A stretch of 64,000 bases of DNA from the NCBI RefSeq assembly GCF_024970185.1, contig NZ_CP103965.1:2228001-2292000 (forward strand), read 5' to 3'. Shown here piece after piece: positions 18,570-26,900 of the stretch. This stretch comes from Pseudomonas sp. N3-W. GTDB lineage: Bacteria > Pseudomonadota > Gammaproteobacteria > Pseudomonadales > Pseudomonadaceae. Made by a program: the position numbers and the translations under genes. How positions within the stretch are numbered: the stretch's first letter is position 1; every line of letters starts with the position of its first letter. The notes under the pieces are model-generated. The model ran no database searches. It was given only the letters and a program-made list of their open reading frames with translations, and had not been told where the DNA came from.

Positions 18570-18983
18570 TCAGGCCTCTTTCTCACAGTTCACCATCCAC
18601 GCCACGCCAAACCGGTCAACCAGCATGCCGAAGCGCGCCGCCCAGAACGTCGCCTCCAACGGCATCTGAATCGTGCCGCCATCCGCCAGGGCGCCGAACA
18701 CCCGTTCAGCCTCGGCCACGGTGTCGACGTTCAACGAAATCGAACAACCGCTCATGCCATTCACCGGACGGTCGGGCGTGGTGTCGGAACCCATGATCGC
18801 CTGGTCGCCCACCAACAGGCGGGTGTGCATGATCAGGTCCAGGCAATGGGCAGGAACGTGCTCACGCGCCGGGCTTTCGCCGAAGGTCATCATCATTTCG
18901 ATCTGACCGCCCAGGCTGGCGCTATAAAAGGTGAAGGCCGCTTTGCAGTCGCCGTTGAAGATCAGATAGGGATTGATTTTCAT
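18570..18983 (-). CDS. VOC-family (PhnB/glyoxalase-like) protein
   Basis: 137 residues with two beta-alpha-beta-beta-beta modules. It begins MKINPYLIFNGDCKAAFTFY, carries SISLNVDTVAEAERVFGALA at the start of the second half, and ends FGMLVDRFGVAWMVNCE. This is the PhnB-like subgroup of the vicinal-oxygen-chelate superfamily. Substrate is unknown; relatives bind small ligands or act as dioxygenase or isomerase folds. The gene stands alone. Confidence 0.88.
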   Translation of the reverse strand: MKINPYLIFNGDCKAAFTFYSASLGGQIEMMMTFGESPAREHVPAHCLDLIMHTRLLVGDQAIMGSDTTPDRPVNGMSGCSISLNVDTVAEAERVFGALADGGTIQMPLEATFWAARFGMLVDRFGVAWMVNCEKEA

Positions 18984-19228
18984 GGTGTACTCCAGGGTGT
19001 ATGGGAACCCATCGACTGCACTTCAGGCTGTGCAACTCATTCGATGGTATTGACCCCTTAGCAAAGCGCTAAAACCCAAAAAACGGCAGCTTTTTTAAGA
19101 CGTGTTTCCTATAGATGAAGCGGGGTTTATTGCTTCATGGCAGCATGACTTCTGTAATCATCATGATTCGCCCCCTGCTGAAGTACCATGACAGACACCG
19201 CCCATTCGCTGCCGAGACCCGCCATCCC

Positions 19229-21040
19229 ATGCCAGCCCTGTCCCGTTTCGCCCCTTTGCTCGACCAGGCGAGACGTGCCCTGCTATTGGTCTGGAGCACG
19301 TCAAGAGGCTTGTCCCTCGGCCTGGTGCTGGCCACGCTGATCGCGGGTGTCCTCCCGGCGCTGGCCGCCTGGCTGGGTCAGCGCATTGTCGATGCGGTGG
19401 TCACTGCCATGCAGTTGCATGCGCAGCAGGGCAGTGCGCCGTTATGGCCGGTGATTCGTTACGTGTTGTTCGAGGCCGGGGTGTTGGCGTTGTTGTCCGG
19501 CACGCAACGGGCGTTGTCGGTGCAGCAGTCGTTGTTGCGGGTGCAGTTGGGGCAGAAGGTCAATACGATGATTCTGGAAAAGGCCCAGACGCTGTCGCTG
19601 GTGCAGTTCGAGAATTCCGAGTTCTACGACAAGCTGGTACGCGTGCGGCGCGAGGCCTCGACCCGGCCCTTGGCGCTGGTGATGAAGTCGCTGGGGCTGA
19701 TCCAGAACCTGATCGTGCTGATCAGCTTCGCTGTGTTGCTGGTGCATTTCTCGCCCTGGGCGCTGGTGCTGCTGGTGGTCGGCGCGTTGCCGGTGTTCTT
19801 CGCCGAAGCGCACTTTTCCGGGGACGCGTTTCGACTGTTTACCCGCCGGGCGCCGGAGAGCCGGCAACAGAGTTACATCGAAACCCTGCTGTCCCACGAG
19901 GGCTATATCAAAGAGGTCAAGCTGTTCGGTTTCGCGCCTTTGCTGCTCAAGCGCTATCGCGAGACCTTTGCCCGACTCTATGCCGAAGACCGGCGCCTTA
20001 CGCTACGCCGCGATGGCTGGGGCTTTGCCCTCGGCCTGCTGGGCACCGGGGCATTTTACCTGGCGTATGCGTGGGTGGTGGTCGATACCGTTCACGGCCA
20101 GATCAGCCTCGGGCAAATGACCATGTACCTGGTGTTGTTCAAGCAGGGGCAGACCGCCGTCAGCAGCAGCTTGAGCGCTATCAGCGGTTTGTATGAGGAC
20201 GGCCTTTACCTGTCGAGTCTCTACGAGTATCTGGCCGAACCGGTGGTGACCCACGACGGCAGCCTCACCACCGGCGCGGCGCCCGGCGATGGCCTGCGCT
20301 TCGAGAACGTCGGTTTCTGCTATCCCGGCGCCAGCCGCGCCGCCCTTGAAGGTATCGACCTGCATCTGGTCCCCGGTCGTAGCGTGGCGCTGGTGGGGGA
20401 GAACGGATCGGGCAAGACCACGCTGATCAAGTTGCTGACCCGACTCTACCGCCCGGATCAGGGCCGAATCCTGCTCGATGGCAGCGATCTGCAAAGCTGG
20501 GAAGAGGATGCGCTGCGACGGCGCATCGGCGTGATTTTCCAGGACTACATTCGCTACCAGTTTTCCGTGGGCGAGAACATCGGCGTCGGCGATACATTGG
20601 CTTTCGACGATGAAACACGCTGGAAACAAGCCGCCGCCGAAGGCATGGCCGCACCCTTCATCGAAGGACTGGATCGCGGCTATGCCACTCAGTTGGGGCG
20701 CTGGTTTGCCGGTGGTCAGGAGTTGTCGGGCGGACAGTGGCAGAAAATCGCCTTGTCCCGCGCCTACATGCGTCGGGACGCCAATATCCTGATTCTTGAT
20801 GAGCCGACCTCCGCCCTCGACCCGGCGGCGGAAGCGGCGGTGTTCGAGCATTTCAGCCAGCACACCGAAGGGCGCATGACCTTGCTGATTTCCCACCGAT
20901 TTTCCAGCGTGCGCAATGCCGATCACATCATCGTGCTGGACAAGGGTGCGATCCTCGAACGTGGCGATCACGCCAGCCTGCTGGCGGCGGGCGGGCGTTA
21001 TGCGCAGTTGTTCGATTTGCAGGCCAAGGGCTATCGCTAG
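19229..21040 (+). CDS. ABC exporter, fused membrane and ATPase domains
   Basis: 603 residues from the ATG at 19229. The frame extends back to 19115 with other ATGs and none has a good ribosome site, so the start is uncertain. Membrane helices fill residues 1-300. The ATPase domain follows with Walker A (GENGSGKTTLIK), signature LSGGQWQKIALSRAYMRR, Walker B (ILILDEPTSALD) and H-loop SHRFSSVRNADHI. It is a half-transporter that should dimerise to export lipids, peptides or drugs. Substrate is unknown. Its TAG stop overlaps that of the convergent hydrolase gene. Confidence 0.9.
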   Translation: MPALSRFAPLLDQARRALLLVWSTSRGLSLGLVLATLIAGVLPALAAWLGQRIVDAVVTAMQLHAQQGSAPLWPVIRYVLFEAGVLALLSGTQRALSVQQSLLRVQLGQKVNTMILEKAQTLSLVQFENSEFYDKLVRVRREASTRPLALVMKSLGLIQNLIVLISFAVLLVHFSPWALVLLVVGALPVFFAEAHFSGDAFRLFTRRAPESRQQSYIETLLSHEGYIKEVKLFGFAPLLLKRYRETFARLYAEDRRLTLRRDGWGFALGLLGTGAFYLAYAWVVVDTVHGQISLGQMTMYLVLFKQGQTAVSSSLSAISGLYEDGLYLSSLYEYLAEPVVTHDGSLTTGAAPGDGLRFENVGFCYPGASRAALEGIDLHLVPGRSVALVGENGSGKTTLIKLLTRLYRPDQGRILLDGSDLQSWEEDALRRRIGVIFQDYIRYQFSVGENIGVGDTLAFDDETRWKQAAAEGMAAPFIEGLDRGYATQLGRWFAGGQELSGGQWQKIALSRAYMRRDANILILDEPTSALDPAAEAAVFEHFSQHTEGRMTLLISHRFSSVRNADHIIVLDKGAILERGDHASLLAAGGRYAQLFDLQAKGYR

Positions 21041-21996
21041 GAGTCCTGCGCGCCACGAACCGCAGCCGGCCCGGCGATCTGCGCTGGCGGTCTGGATTTC
21101 ATCAGGCTGTCGATGGCTTGGCGATACTGCGTACCGCCCAGGCTCATGCTGTTGTTGTGCGTGCCACCGGGCACCAGCAACAGGTGTTTCGGTTCAAGCG
21201 CTGCGTTGAATAATTGCTGGCTGAAGCGCGACGGCATGAACGGATCGGCCAGCCCATGGACCACCAGCAACGGCATATCGATGTCGGCAATCTTGTCGAT
21301 GGAGTCGAACTTTTGTGACAGCAACCAGCGCACCGGGAGCCATTTCACCGGCAGGTTGCTGTCAGCCACTTGTGCCACCGCATCGCCCAGCGAGGTGAAG
21401 GTGGACTCGATCACCAGCCCGCGCACTGGCACGGCGGCGTGGTCTTTTTTCGCCTGTGCGGCCAGATCGACGGCGAGGTCAATCGCCACCGCACCGCCCA
21501 GGGAGTGGCCGTAGATCAGGCGCTTGCTGGCATCCGGCTGCATCGCCGTGAAGCGTTCCCAGGCGACGCGGGCGTCTTCGTAGACACTGGCTTCTGACGG
21601 CAGATCACCCTTGCTCTGGCCGAACCCGCGATAGTCGATGGCCAGCACCGAGTACCCCATCGCCCGCAGTTGTTCGATGCGAAACGCCTGGCCGGTGAGG
21701 TTCCAGCGAACACCGTGCAGGTAAAGAATCGACGGTGCATCGCGGCGCGCTGCCGGCCACCACCAGGCGTGCAGATTTTGCCCGGCCTTGAAACTGGCCG
21801 GCTTGATGTCGAACTCTTGAACGTCCTGCGGCAAGCCGTGATACCAGCCGGCGGTGCCGGGTTCGATACGAAACAACAGCTCGCGCTCTTTGTACTTGAG
21901 CACGCCGCAGCCCACCGGCAAGCCGACAATCAGAGCGGCCATGCACAGCAGCGGCAGCCAGCGCCGGCCTAAACGGCTGATAAAGGAGGAGAACAT
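21037..21996 (-). CDS. Membrane-anchored alpha/beta hydrolase
   Basis: 319 residues from the ATG at 21996. One hydrophobic anchor lies near the N-terminus (LLCMAALIVGLPVGCGVL). The hydrolase core has YGHSLGGAVAIDLAV with the nucleophile Ser, an oxyanion region SILYLHG, the Asp in VVHGLADPFMP and a C-terminal His in PGGTHNNS. It resembles the BAAT/YfhR-type hydrolases anchored at the inner membrane. Natural substrate is unknown. It converges with the ABC exporter gene, overlapping it by the four bases CTAG at the stops. Confidence 0.88.
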   Translation of the reverse strand: MFSSFISRLGRRWLPLLCMAALIVGLPVGCGVLKYKERELLFRIEPGTAGWYHGLPQDVQEFDIKPASFKAGQNLHAWWWPAARRDAPSILYLHGVRWNLTGQAFRIEQLRAMGYSVLAIDYRGFGQSKGDLPSEASVYEDARVAWERFTAMQPDASKRLIYGHSLGGAVAIDLAVDLAAQAKKDHAAVPVRGLVIESTFTSLGDAVAQVADSNLPVKWLPVRWLLSQKFDSIDKIADIDMPLLVVHGLADPFMPSRFSQQLFNAALEPKHLLLVPGGTHNNSMSLGGTQYRQAIDSLMKSRPPAQIAGPAAVRGAQDS

Positions 21997-22090
21997 GCAG
22001 CGATCCGGTTGATCAGGGAAAGGACGGGTTTTACCAGATGCGTGAGGGCGACGGGGATTAATTCGACAATCGAGCCGGCCAGACACGCAA

Positions 22091-22185
22091 CCTGTGGGAG
22101 CGAGCCTGCTCGCGAACGCGTTGTGTCAGGTAATACATCTTCGACTGACACTCCATCTTCGCGAGCAGGCCCGCTCCCACGGGGG
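22091..22185. repeat. REP doublet (inverted pair)
   Basis: CCTGTGGGAGCGAGCCTGCT (22091 on) and its inverted partner ending GCTCCCACGGGGG at 22185, about 40 nt apart. This is the common Pseudomonas REP palindrome arranged as an inverted pair. It lies between two leftward genes. Confidence 0.9.
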
Positions 22186-22223
22186 GGCGTGTGGCCAGGC
22201 AGAGATCGGGCGACGTTCGCCGA

Positions 22224-23222
22224 TCAATCCACCCGCAACACAATCTTGCCAATATGATCGCCAGCTTCCATCCGCGTATGCGCCTGTGCCGCATCGTTGA
22301 GCGGATACACCTTGTCGATCATCGGCAAGCAGCGCCCGGCCGCCAGCACCGGCCACACATATTCGCGCAATTGATCGGCAATCGCGGCTTTCTCTTCCTT
22401 GGTGCGCGAGCGCATCAGCGAGCCGGTAATCGTTGCGCGTTTGCCCATGATCGCCAGCAGATCAACGTCCTTGGCATGGGCACCGCCGAGAAAGCCCAGC
22501 ATCACCAACCGTCCCTCCATGCCGAGGGCGGCAATGTTCGGGTTCAGGTACGAACCGCCCATGATGTCGAGGATGACGTTGACGCCTTTGCCCGCGGTTT
22601 TCTCCTGAATCACCTGGGCGAAATCCTGATCGCGGTAGTTGATCGCCTCGGCGCCGAGCTTGCGGATCGCCGCGCACTTTTCCTCGCTGCCGGCCGTGGC
22701 AAACGCCCTGACGCCGAACTCGCGGCAGAGCATCAGTGCCGTGGTGCCGATGCCACTGGTGCCGCCGTGAATCAGCGCCCGCTGGCCTTTGCTGGCACCG
22801 CCCATGTCGAACAGGTTGGCCCACACCGTAAAGAACGTTTCCGGCACCGCAGCCGCGTGCACCCAATCCATGTGCTCGGGGATCGGCAAGGTCTGGCCAA
22901 CCGGCGCCACGCAATACTGCGCGTAACCACCTCCATTGGTCAGCGCACAGACCCGGTCGCCCACCGTAAAGTCGCAAGGGCCGGGGCCAATGGCGACCAC
23001 TTCACCCGCCACTTCCAGACCGGGGATCGGGCTCATGCCGGGCTTCATCGGGTATTTGCCGGCGCGCTGGATCACGTCCGGGCGATTGACGCCAGCGGCG
23101 TGTACGCGAATCAGCAGCTCACCGGTGCCCGCCGTCGGCATGGGCACCTGGCGTGGTTGCAGTACTTCGGGGCCGCCGGGGGCGGTGATTTCGATCAGGG
23201 TCATGGTCTGGGGCAGGTTCAT
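22224..23222 (-). CDS. NAD(P)H-dependent quinone oxidoreductase (medium-chain, zinc-independent)
   Basis: 332 residues. An N-terminal GroES-like domain (LIRVHAAGVNRPDVIQRAGK, IPGLEVAGEVVAIG) is followed by a Rossmann domain with the nucleotide motif ALIHGGTSGIGTTA. It lacks the zinc-binding Cys and His set, as in the QOR/PIG3 group, which reduces quinones with NADPH. The start at 23222 is used here; an ATG six codons inside (23204) is possible. The gene stands alone between REP elements. Confidence 0.92.
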   Translation of the reverse strand: MNLPQTMTLIEITAPGGPEVLQPRQVPMPTAGTGELLIRVHAAGVNRPDVIQRAGKYPMKPGMSPIPGLEVAGEVVAIGPGPCDFTVGDRVCALTNGGGYAQYCVAPVGQTLPIPEHMDWVHAAAVPETFFTVWANLFDMGGASKGQRALIHGGTSGIGTTALMLCREFGVRAFATAGSEEKCAAIRKLGAEAINYRDQDFAQVIQEKTAGKGVNVILDIMGGSYLNPNIAALGMEGRLVMLGFLGGAHAKDVDLLAIMGKRATITGSLMRSRTKEEKAAIADQLREYVWPVLAAGRCLPMIDKVYPLNDAAQAHTRMEAGDHIGKIVLRVD

Positions 23223-23299
23223 GTCGGGCTCCGGTCAGGGAAGGGGTTAATAAGTGGGACCACATCAATGCACGAGTGATTCCTTGTAGTGCAGCCCGA

Positions 23300-23321
23300 G
23301 TGGGAGCGAATTCGCTCCCAC
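23300..23321. repeat. Perfect 22-bp REP-type palindrome
   Basis: GTGGGAGCGAA joined directly to TTCGCTCCCAC, a perfect palindrome with no loop. It lies in the 119 nt between two leftward genes. It is a short variant of the REP family seen elsewhere in the window. Confidence 0.85.
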
Positions 23322-23341
23322 GTTACCGGCAGGTTTGACGA

Positions 23342-24064
23342 TCATGGCATCTCAGGCAGTTCCTGAGGACGCAGGTCGAATACCAGCACTTCGGCATCCA
23401 CACCATTGCTCAAGGTCAGCAGCTGTTCCTGGCGAACCCGCACGCCATCGCCTTCGTGCAACGACTGGCCGTTGAGTTCAACGCTGCCACGGGCGACATG
23501 CACATAAGCGTAGCGGTTGGCGGCAAGCTCCAGCGTAGCGCTTTCCTGGCCGTCGATCAGCGCCGCGTAGACCCGGGCGTCCTGACGCACTTGCAGCGAA
23601 CCACCGGCCCCGTCCGGGGAGATGATCAATTGCAGGCGCCCGCGTTTTTTCTGGGTGCTGAAGTGCTCTTGCTGGTAGCGCGGTTTGGCGCCGCTGACCT
23701 CTGGCACGATCCAGATTTGCAGGAAATGCACACCACGGCTGTCAGAGTGGTTGAACTCGCTGTGGGCCACGCCACTGCCGGCACTCATCAACTGCACATC
23801 GCCGGGTCGGATCACCGAACCGGTGCCCAGGGTGTCCTTGTGTTCCAGCGCGCCTTCGAGCACATAGGAGAAGATCTCCATGTCCCGGTGCGGGTGCTGG
23901 CCGAAGCCTTTGCCGGCGGCAACCCGGTCATCATTGATCACCAGCAGGTCGGAAAAACCCTGCTCTTTGGGGTTGCGATAGTTGGCGAAGGAAAAGGTGT
24001 GGAACGACTTCAACCAACCGTGATTGGCTGCGCCGCGATCCGAAGCTTTGCGAAGGGTCAGCAT
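23342..24064 (-). CDS. Pirin family protein
   Basis: 240 residues, bicupin pirin fold similar to YhhW. The start MLTLRKASDRGAANHGWLKS and the segment SFANYRNPKEQGFSDLLVIN are typical. The metal-site region GKGFGQHPHRDMEIFSYVLE has HPH and E, and a further His occurs in GVAHSEFNHS. YhhW has quercetinase activity in vitro; other pirins are regulators. The start at 24064 is preceded by AGGAGATTT. Confidence 0.93.
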   Translation of the reverse strand: MLTLRKASDRGAANHGWLKSFHTFSFANYRNPKEQGFSDLLVINDDRVAAGKGFGQHPHRDMEIFSYVLEGALEHKDTLGTGSVIRPGDVQLMSAGSGVAHSEFNHSDSRGVHFLQIWIVPEVSGAKPRYQQEHFSTQKKRGRLQLIISPDGAGGSLQVRQDARVYAALIDGQESATLELAANRYAYVHVARGSVELNGQSLHEGDGVRVRQEQLLTLSNGVDAEVLVFDLRPQELPEMP

Positions 24065-24274
24065 GATGAAATCTCCTGTCAGGACGTGAATTCGTCCGAG
24101 TGAGGAGAAGGTTAATGTTTATCAGATGGCGCAATAAGTAGATGAAAATTGAAAGACTGTCCCGCTCAGGTTGACAGTTTTGTGCGATCAGTCACGTATT
24201 CTTGGCCGACGTTTGCGCCGTGGTTGGCCATAATGCAGTGCATTTCCTGAAGCCTTACAGCCTTACATCAGATC

Positions 24275-24308
24275 CCTGGGGGAGCGAGCAAGCTCGGCTC
24301 CCACAGGG
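24275..24308. repeat. REP-type palindrome upstream of the GlxA-like gene
   Basis: GGGGGAGCGAGC-AA-GCTCGGCTCCC with flanking CCCTG/CAGGG, an imperfect REP palindrome. It ends about 45 nt before the regulator gene. The rest of 24065-24353 shows no gene; it presumably carries divergent promoters. Confidence 0.75.
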
Positions 24309-24353
24309 ATTTGGTTGAGTCTTCCATTTTTATGACTTTCAGTGATTTCACCC

Positions 24354-25304
24354 ATGAAAACCGTGGCAATGGTGTTGTTCCCCAATTTTCTGCTGCTCGA
24401 CATGGCCGGGCCGATGGAGGTGTTTTCCATCGCCAATCGCTACCTCGCGCCTGCCGATCATTATGCGTTGACGATGATCGGCACCGAATGCGCGCCATTG
24501 CGTGCCTCCAACGGCGTCTGCGTTCAGGCCGACGTGCATATCGATCAGGCGAGCGGGGCGTATGACTTGTTGCTGGTGCCGGGCGGGCCGGGGGCCTACA
24601 ACGAAAAACCGTTGGCGCTACTGGCCTGGCTCCGCGAGGCCACCGCCCGCGCCGGCGTGTACGGCTCGATCTGCACCGGCGCCTTTGTCCTCGGGCATGC
24701 CGGATTGCTCGACGGCTACCGCGTGACCACCCACTGGCACTACACCGAACGGCTGATCAAGGGCTTTCCCAGGGCCACGGTGCAAACCGATCAGATCTAC
24801 GTGCAGGACCGCAACCTCATCACCTCCGGTGGCGTCACCGCCGGCATTGATCTCGCTTTGGCCGTGGTGGCCGGGGACCACGGCAAGAAAGTCGCCCAGG
24901 ACGTCGCCAAAGTGCTGCTGGTGGTGATGAAGCGTCAGGGCGGGCAGGCACAATTCAGCCCGTTGATGGCGACAGTGGCGCCTCAGGAAACACCGATTAC
25001 CCGCGTGCAAAACCATGTCCTCGAACACCTCGATGAAAACTGGACCATCGCCCGCATGGCCAGCCAGGCCAACCTCAGCGCGCGGCACTTCGCCCGGCTG
25101 TTTGTCCGCGAAGTGAACATGACGCCCTTGGACTTTGTGCAAAGCGCGCGCATCGACTGCGCCCGTAATCTGCTGGAAACCACAGAGCTGCCACTCAAGA
25201 CCGTGGCCTACAAAAGCGGTTTCGGCAGCGTGCGGCACATGCGCTTTCTGTTCAGCGAAAAACTCGGCCTGACCCCCGCGCAGTACCGCGAACAGTTCAG
25301 CTAG
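24354..25304 (+). CDS. GlxA-like AraC-family transcriptional regulator (DJ-1/PfpI + AraC)
   Basis: 316 residues from the ATG at 24354. The N-terminal DJ-1/PfpI-like domain (VAMVLFPNFLLLDMAGPMEV) has the nucleophile-elbow Cys in YGSICTGAFVLGHAGLLDG. The C-terminal AraC domain has two HTHs (MASQANLSARHFARLFVREV and LKTVAYKSGFGSVRHMRFLF). Such regulators sense amino-acid-derived or other small ligands and activate catabolic genes; arginine and choline-related members are known in Pseudomonas. The target here is not evident from neighbours. Confidence 0.9.
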   Translation: MKTVAMVLFPNFLLLDMAGPMEVFSIANRYLAPADHYALTMIGTECAPLRASNGVCVQADVHIDQASGAYDLLLVPGGPGAYNEKPLALLAWLREATARAGVYGSICTGAFVLGHAGLLDGYRVTTHWHYTERLIKGFPRATVQTDQIYVQDRNLITSGGVTAGIDLALAVVAGDHGKKVAQDVAKVLLVVMKRQGGQAQFSPLMATVAPQETPITRVQNHVLEHLDENWTIARMASQANLSARHFARLFVREVNMTPLDFVQSARIDCARNLLETTELPLKTVAYKSGFGSVRHMRFLFSEKLGLTPAQYREQFS

Positions 25305-25487
25305 AGCGCTCTTGTCCGTTTTGCGCACCGTGATGTCCGTGATGCTCCCTGTGCAGCGGTTGTGCCGCTGTCGACGCCTGCCAAGATAGCGTTCAACGCT
25401 TGAAAAGGGAGGCGCGGGAGCCAGCATGAACACGCAATGGATGATGCAGGACGTTGAGCCGAACCCGGTTTCGGCACGTATCCACGC

Positions 25488-26885
25488 ATGAACAGCCTTC
25501 GAGATTTGAACAGCGAAGCGGTGCTGCGGTTCGGCCCGTACGCTTTTTATCCGAGCCAACGGTTGATCCTGGACGGTGATCGGCCATTGCGCATGGGCGG
25601 GCGGGCGCTGGACATTCTTCAGGTTCTGGTCGAACGGGCGGGCACGGTGGTCAGCAAAGACCTGCTGATTGCCCGCGTATGGCCAACCTCGGTGGTCGAG
25701 GAAATCAACCTGCGGGTGCACATTGCCGCCCTGCGTCGCGCCCTCGGCGATGGGCAGAACGGCCAACGCTACATCGTCAACGTGCCTCAGCAGGGCTACA
25801 GCTTTATTGCGTCAGTGCAGCGCATGCACGAGCGCACGCCGATATCGATCGACCGCCCTCAACACAACCTGCCGGCACGCCTGACGCCGGTCACAGGGCG
25901 AGACTCGGTGGTCGGCAGCCTCTCGCGCCAACTGCCGGTGCGCCGCTTCATGACGCTGGTCGGGCCGGCGGGGATCGGTAAAAGCACGGTGGCGTTGCGT
26001 GTGGCCGAGTTGCTGTTGCAGCACTATGGCGACGGCGTGTGGCGGGTTGATCTGGCGCTGATCGATAACCCGGCGCAGCTCGACGAACATCTGCTGCGTG
26101 CCCTGGAACTGAACGGCGGCCTGGCGGCCCTGGCGCACTGGCACGCCTTGTTGGTGCTCGATAACGGCGAGCATGTGCTTGAGCGGTGCCGCACCCTGAC
26201 AGAGGACTTGATGGCCTCGGCGCCCCGATTGTCGATCCTGGTGACCAGCCGCGAGCCGCTTCGGGCCCGTGGCGAAACCGTGTTGCGCTTACCGCCATTG
26301 AGCGTGCCGCCGATCTCGGTGCACGGCGTGACCGAGGCCATGAGTTATTCGGCGGTGCAGTTGTTTGTCAGTCGTGCCCGCGCTCGCCAGCAAGGCTTTG
26401 TCCTGCGTGAACAGGACATCAAGGCCGTGCGCGAAGTCTGCCGTCGCCTCGACGGTTTGCCACTGGCCATCGAACTGGCCGCCGCGCAGATCGACGCACT
26501 GGCACTGGTGGGCCTGCAAGCGCAACTCGACAACTGCTTTGAACTGCTGACCCTCGGCCGGCGCACCGCCGTGCCACGGCATCAGAGCCTCAAGGCGGCG
26601 CTGGACTGGAGTTACGAACGCCTGAACGTGCGCGAGCAGACGCTGTTACACCGGCTGGCAGTGTTCAAAATGGCCTTCACCCTGCAAGCCGCTGTCGATG
26701 TGATCCAGTGTGCCGTGCTGCGGCCGCCAGTCGTGGCCGGGTTGATGCAGCGGCTGGTGGACAAGTCGCTGCTGTCGATGGACATGGTCCACGGTCAGCC
26801 TCGCTACCGCCTGCTCAACACCACACGACGCTATGCGCTGGAGAAACTCGAACACAATGCTCAGACCTTGATGGCCGTCGAATAA
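25488..26885 (+). CDS. Winged-helix/NTPase transcriptional regulator, short form
   Basis: 465 residues. An OmpR-type winged helix (residues about 13-105: RALDILQVLVERAGTVVSKD, VNVPQQGYSFIASVQRMH) is followed by a STAND/NB-ARC-like NTPase with Walker A GPAGIGKSTVALRVAE, Walker B ALLVLDNGEHVL and sensor LSILVTSREPLRARGETVLR. It ends after the winged-helix part of the NTPase module (YRLLNTTRRYALEKLE). The convergent paralogue at 26901 continues with about 480 more residues of helical repeats. This protein therefore lacks the usual sensor region. Confidence 0.85.
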   Translation: MNSLRDLNSEAVLRFGPYAFYPSQRLILDGDRPLRMGGRALDILQVLVERAGTVVSKDLLIARVWPTSVVEEINLRVHIAALRRALGDGQNGQRYIVNVPQQGYSFIASVQRMHERTPISIDRPQHNLPARLTPVTGRDSVVGSLSRQLPVRRFMTLVGPAGIGKSTVALRVAELLLQHYGDGVWRVDLALIDNPAQLDEHLLRALELNGGLAALAHWHALLVLDNGEHVLERCRTLTEDLMASAPRLSILVTSREPLRARGETVLRLPPLSVPPISVHGVTEAMSYSAVQLFVSRARARQQGFVLREQDIKAVREVCRRLDGLPLAIELAAAQIDALALVGLQAQLDNCFELLTLGRRTAVPRHQSLKAALDWSYERLNVREQTLLHRLAVFKMAFTLQAAVDVIQCAVLRPPVVAGLMQRLVDKSLLSMDMVHGQPRYRLLNTTRRYALEKLEHNAQTLMAVE

Positions 26886-26900
26886 CCCCTTCGGCAGCGC

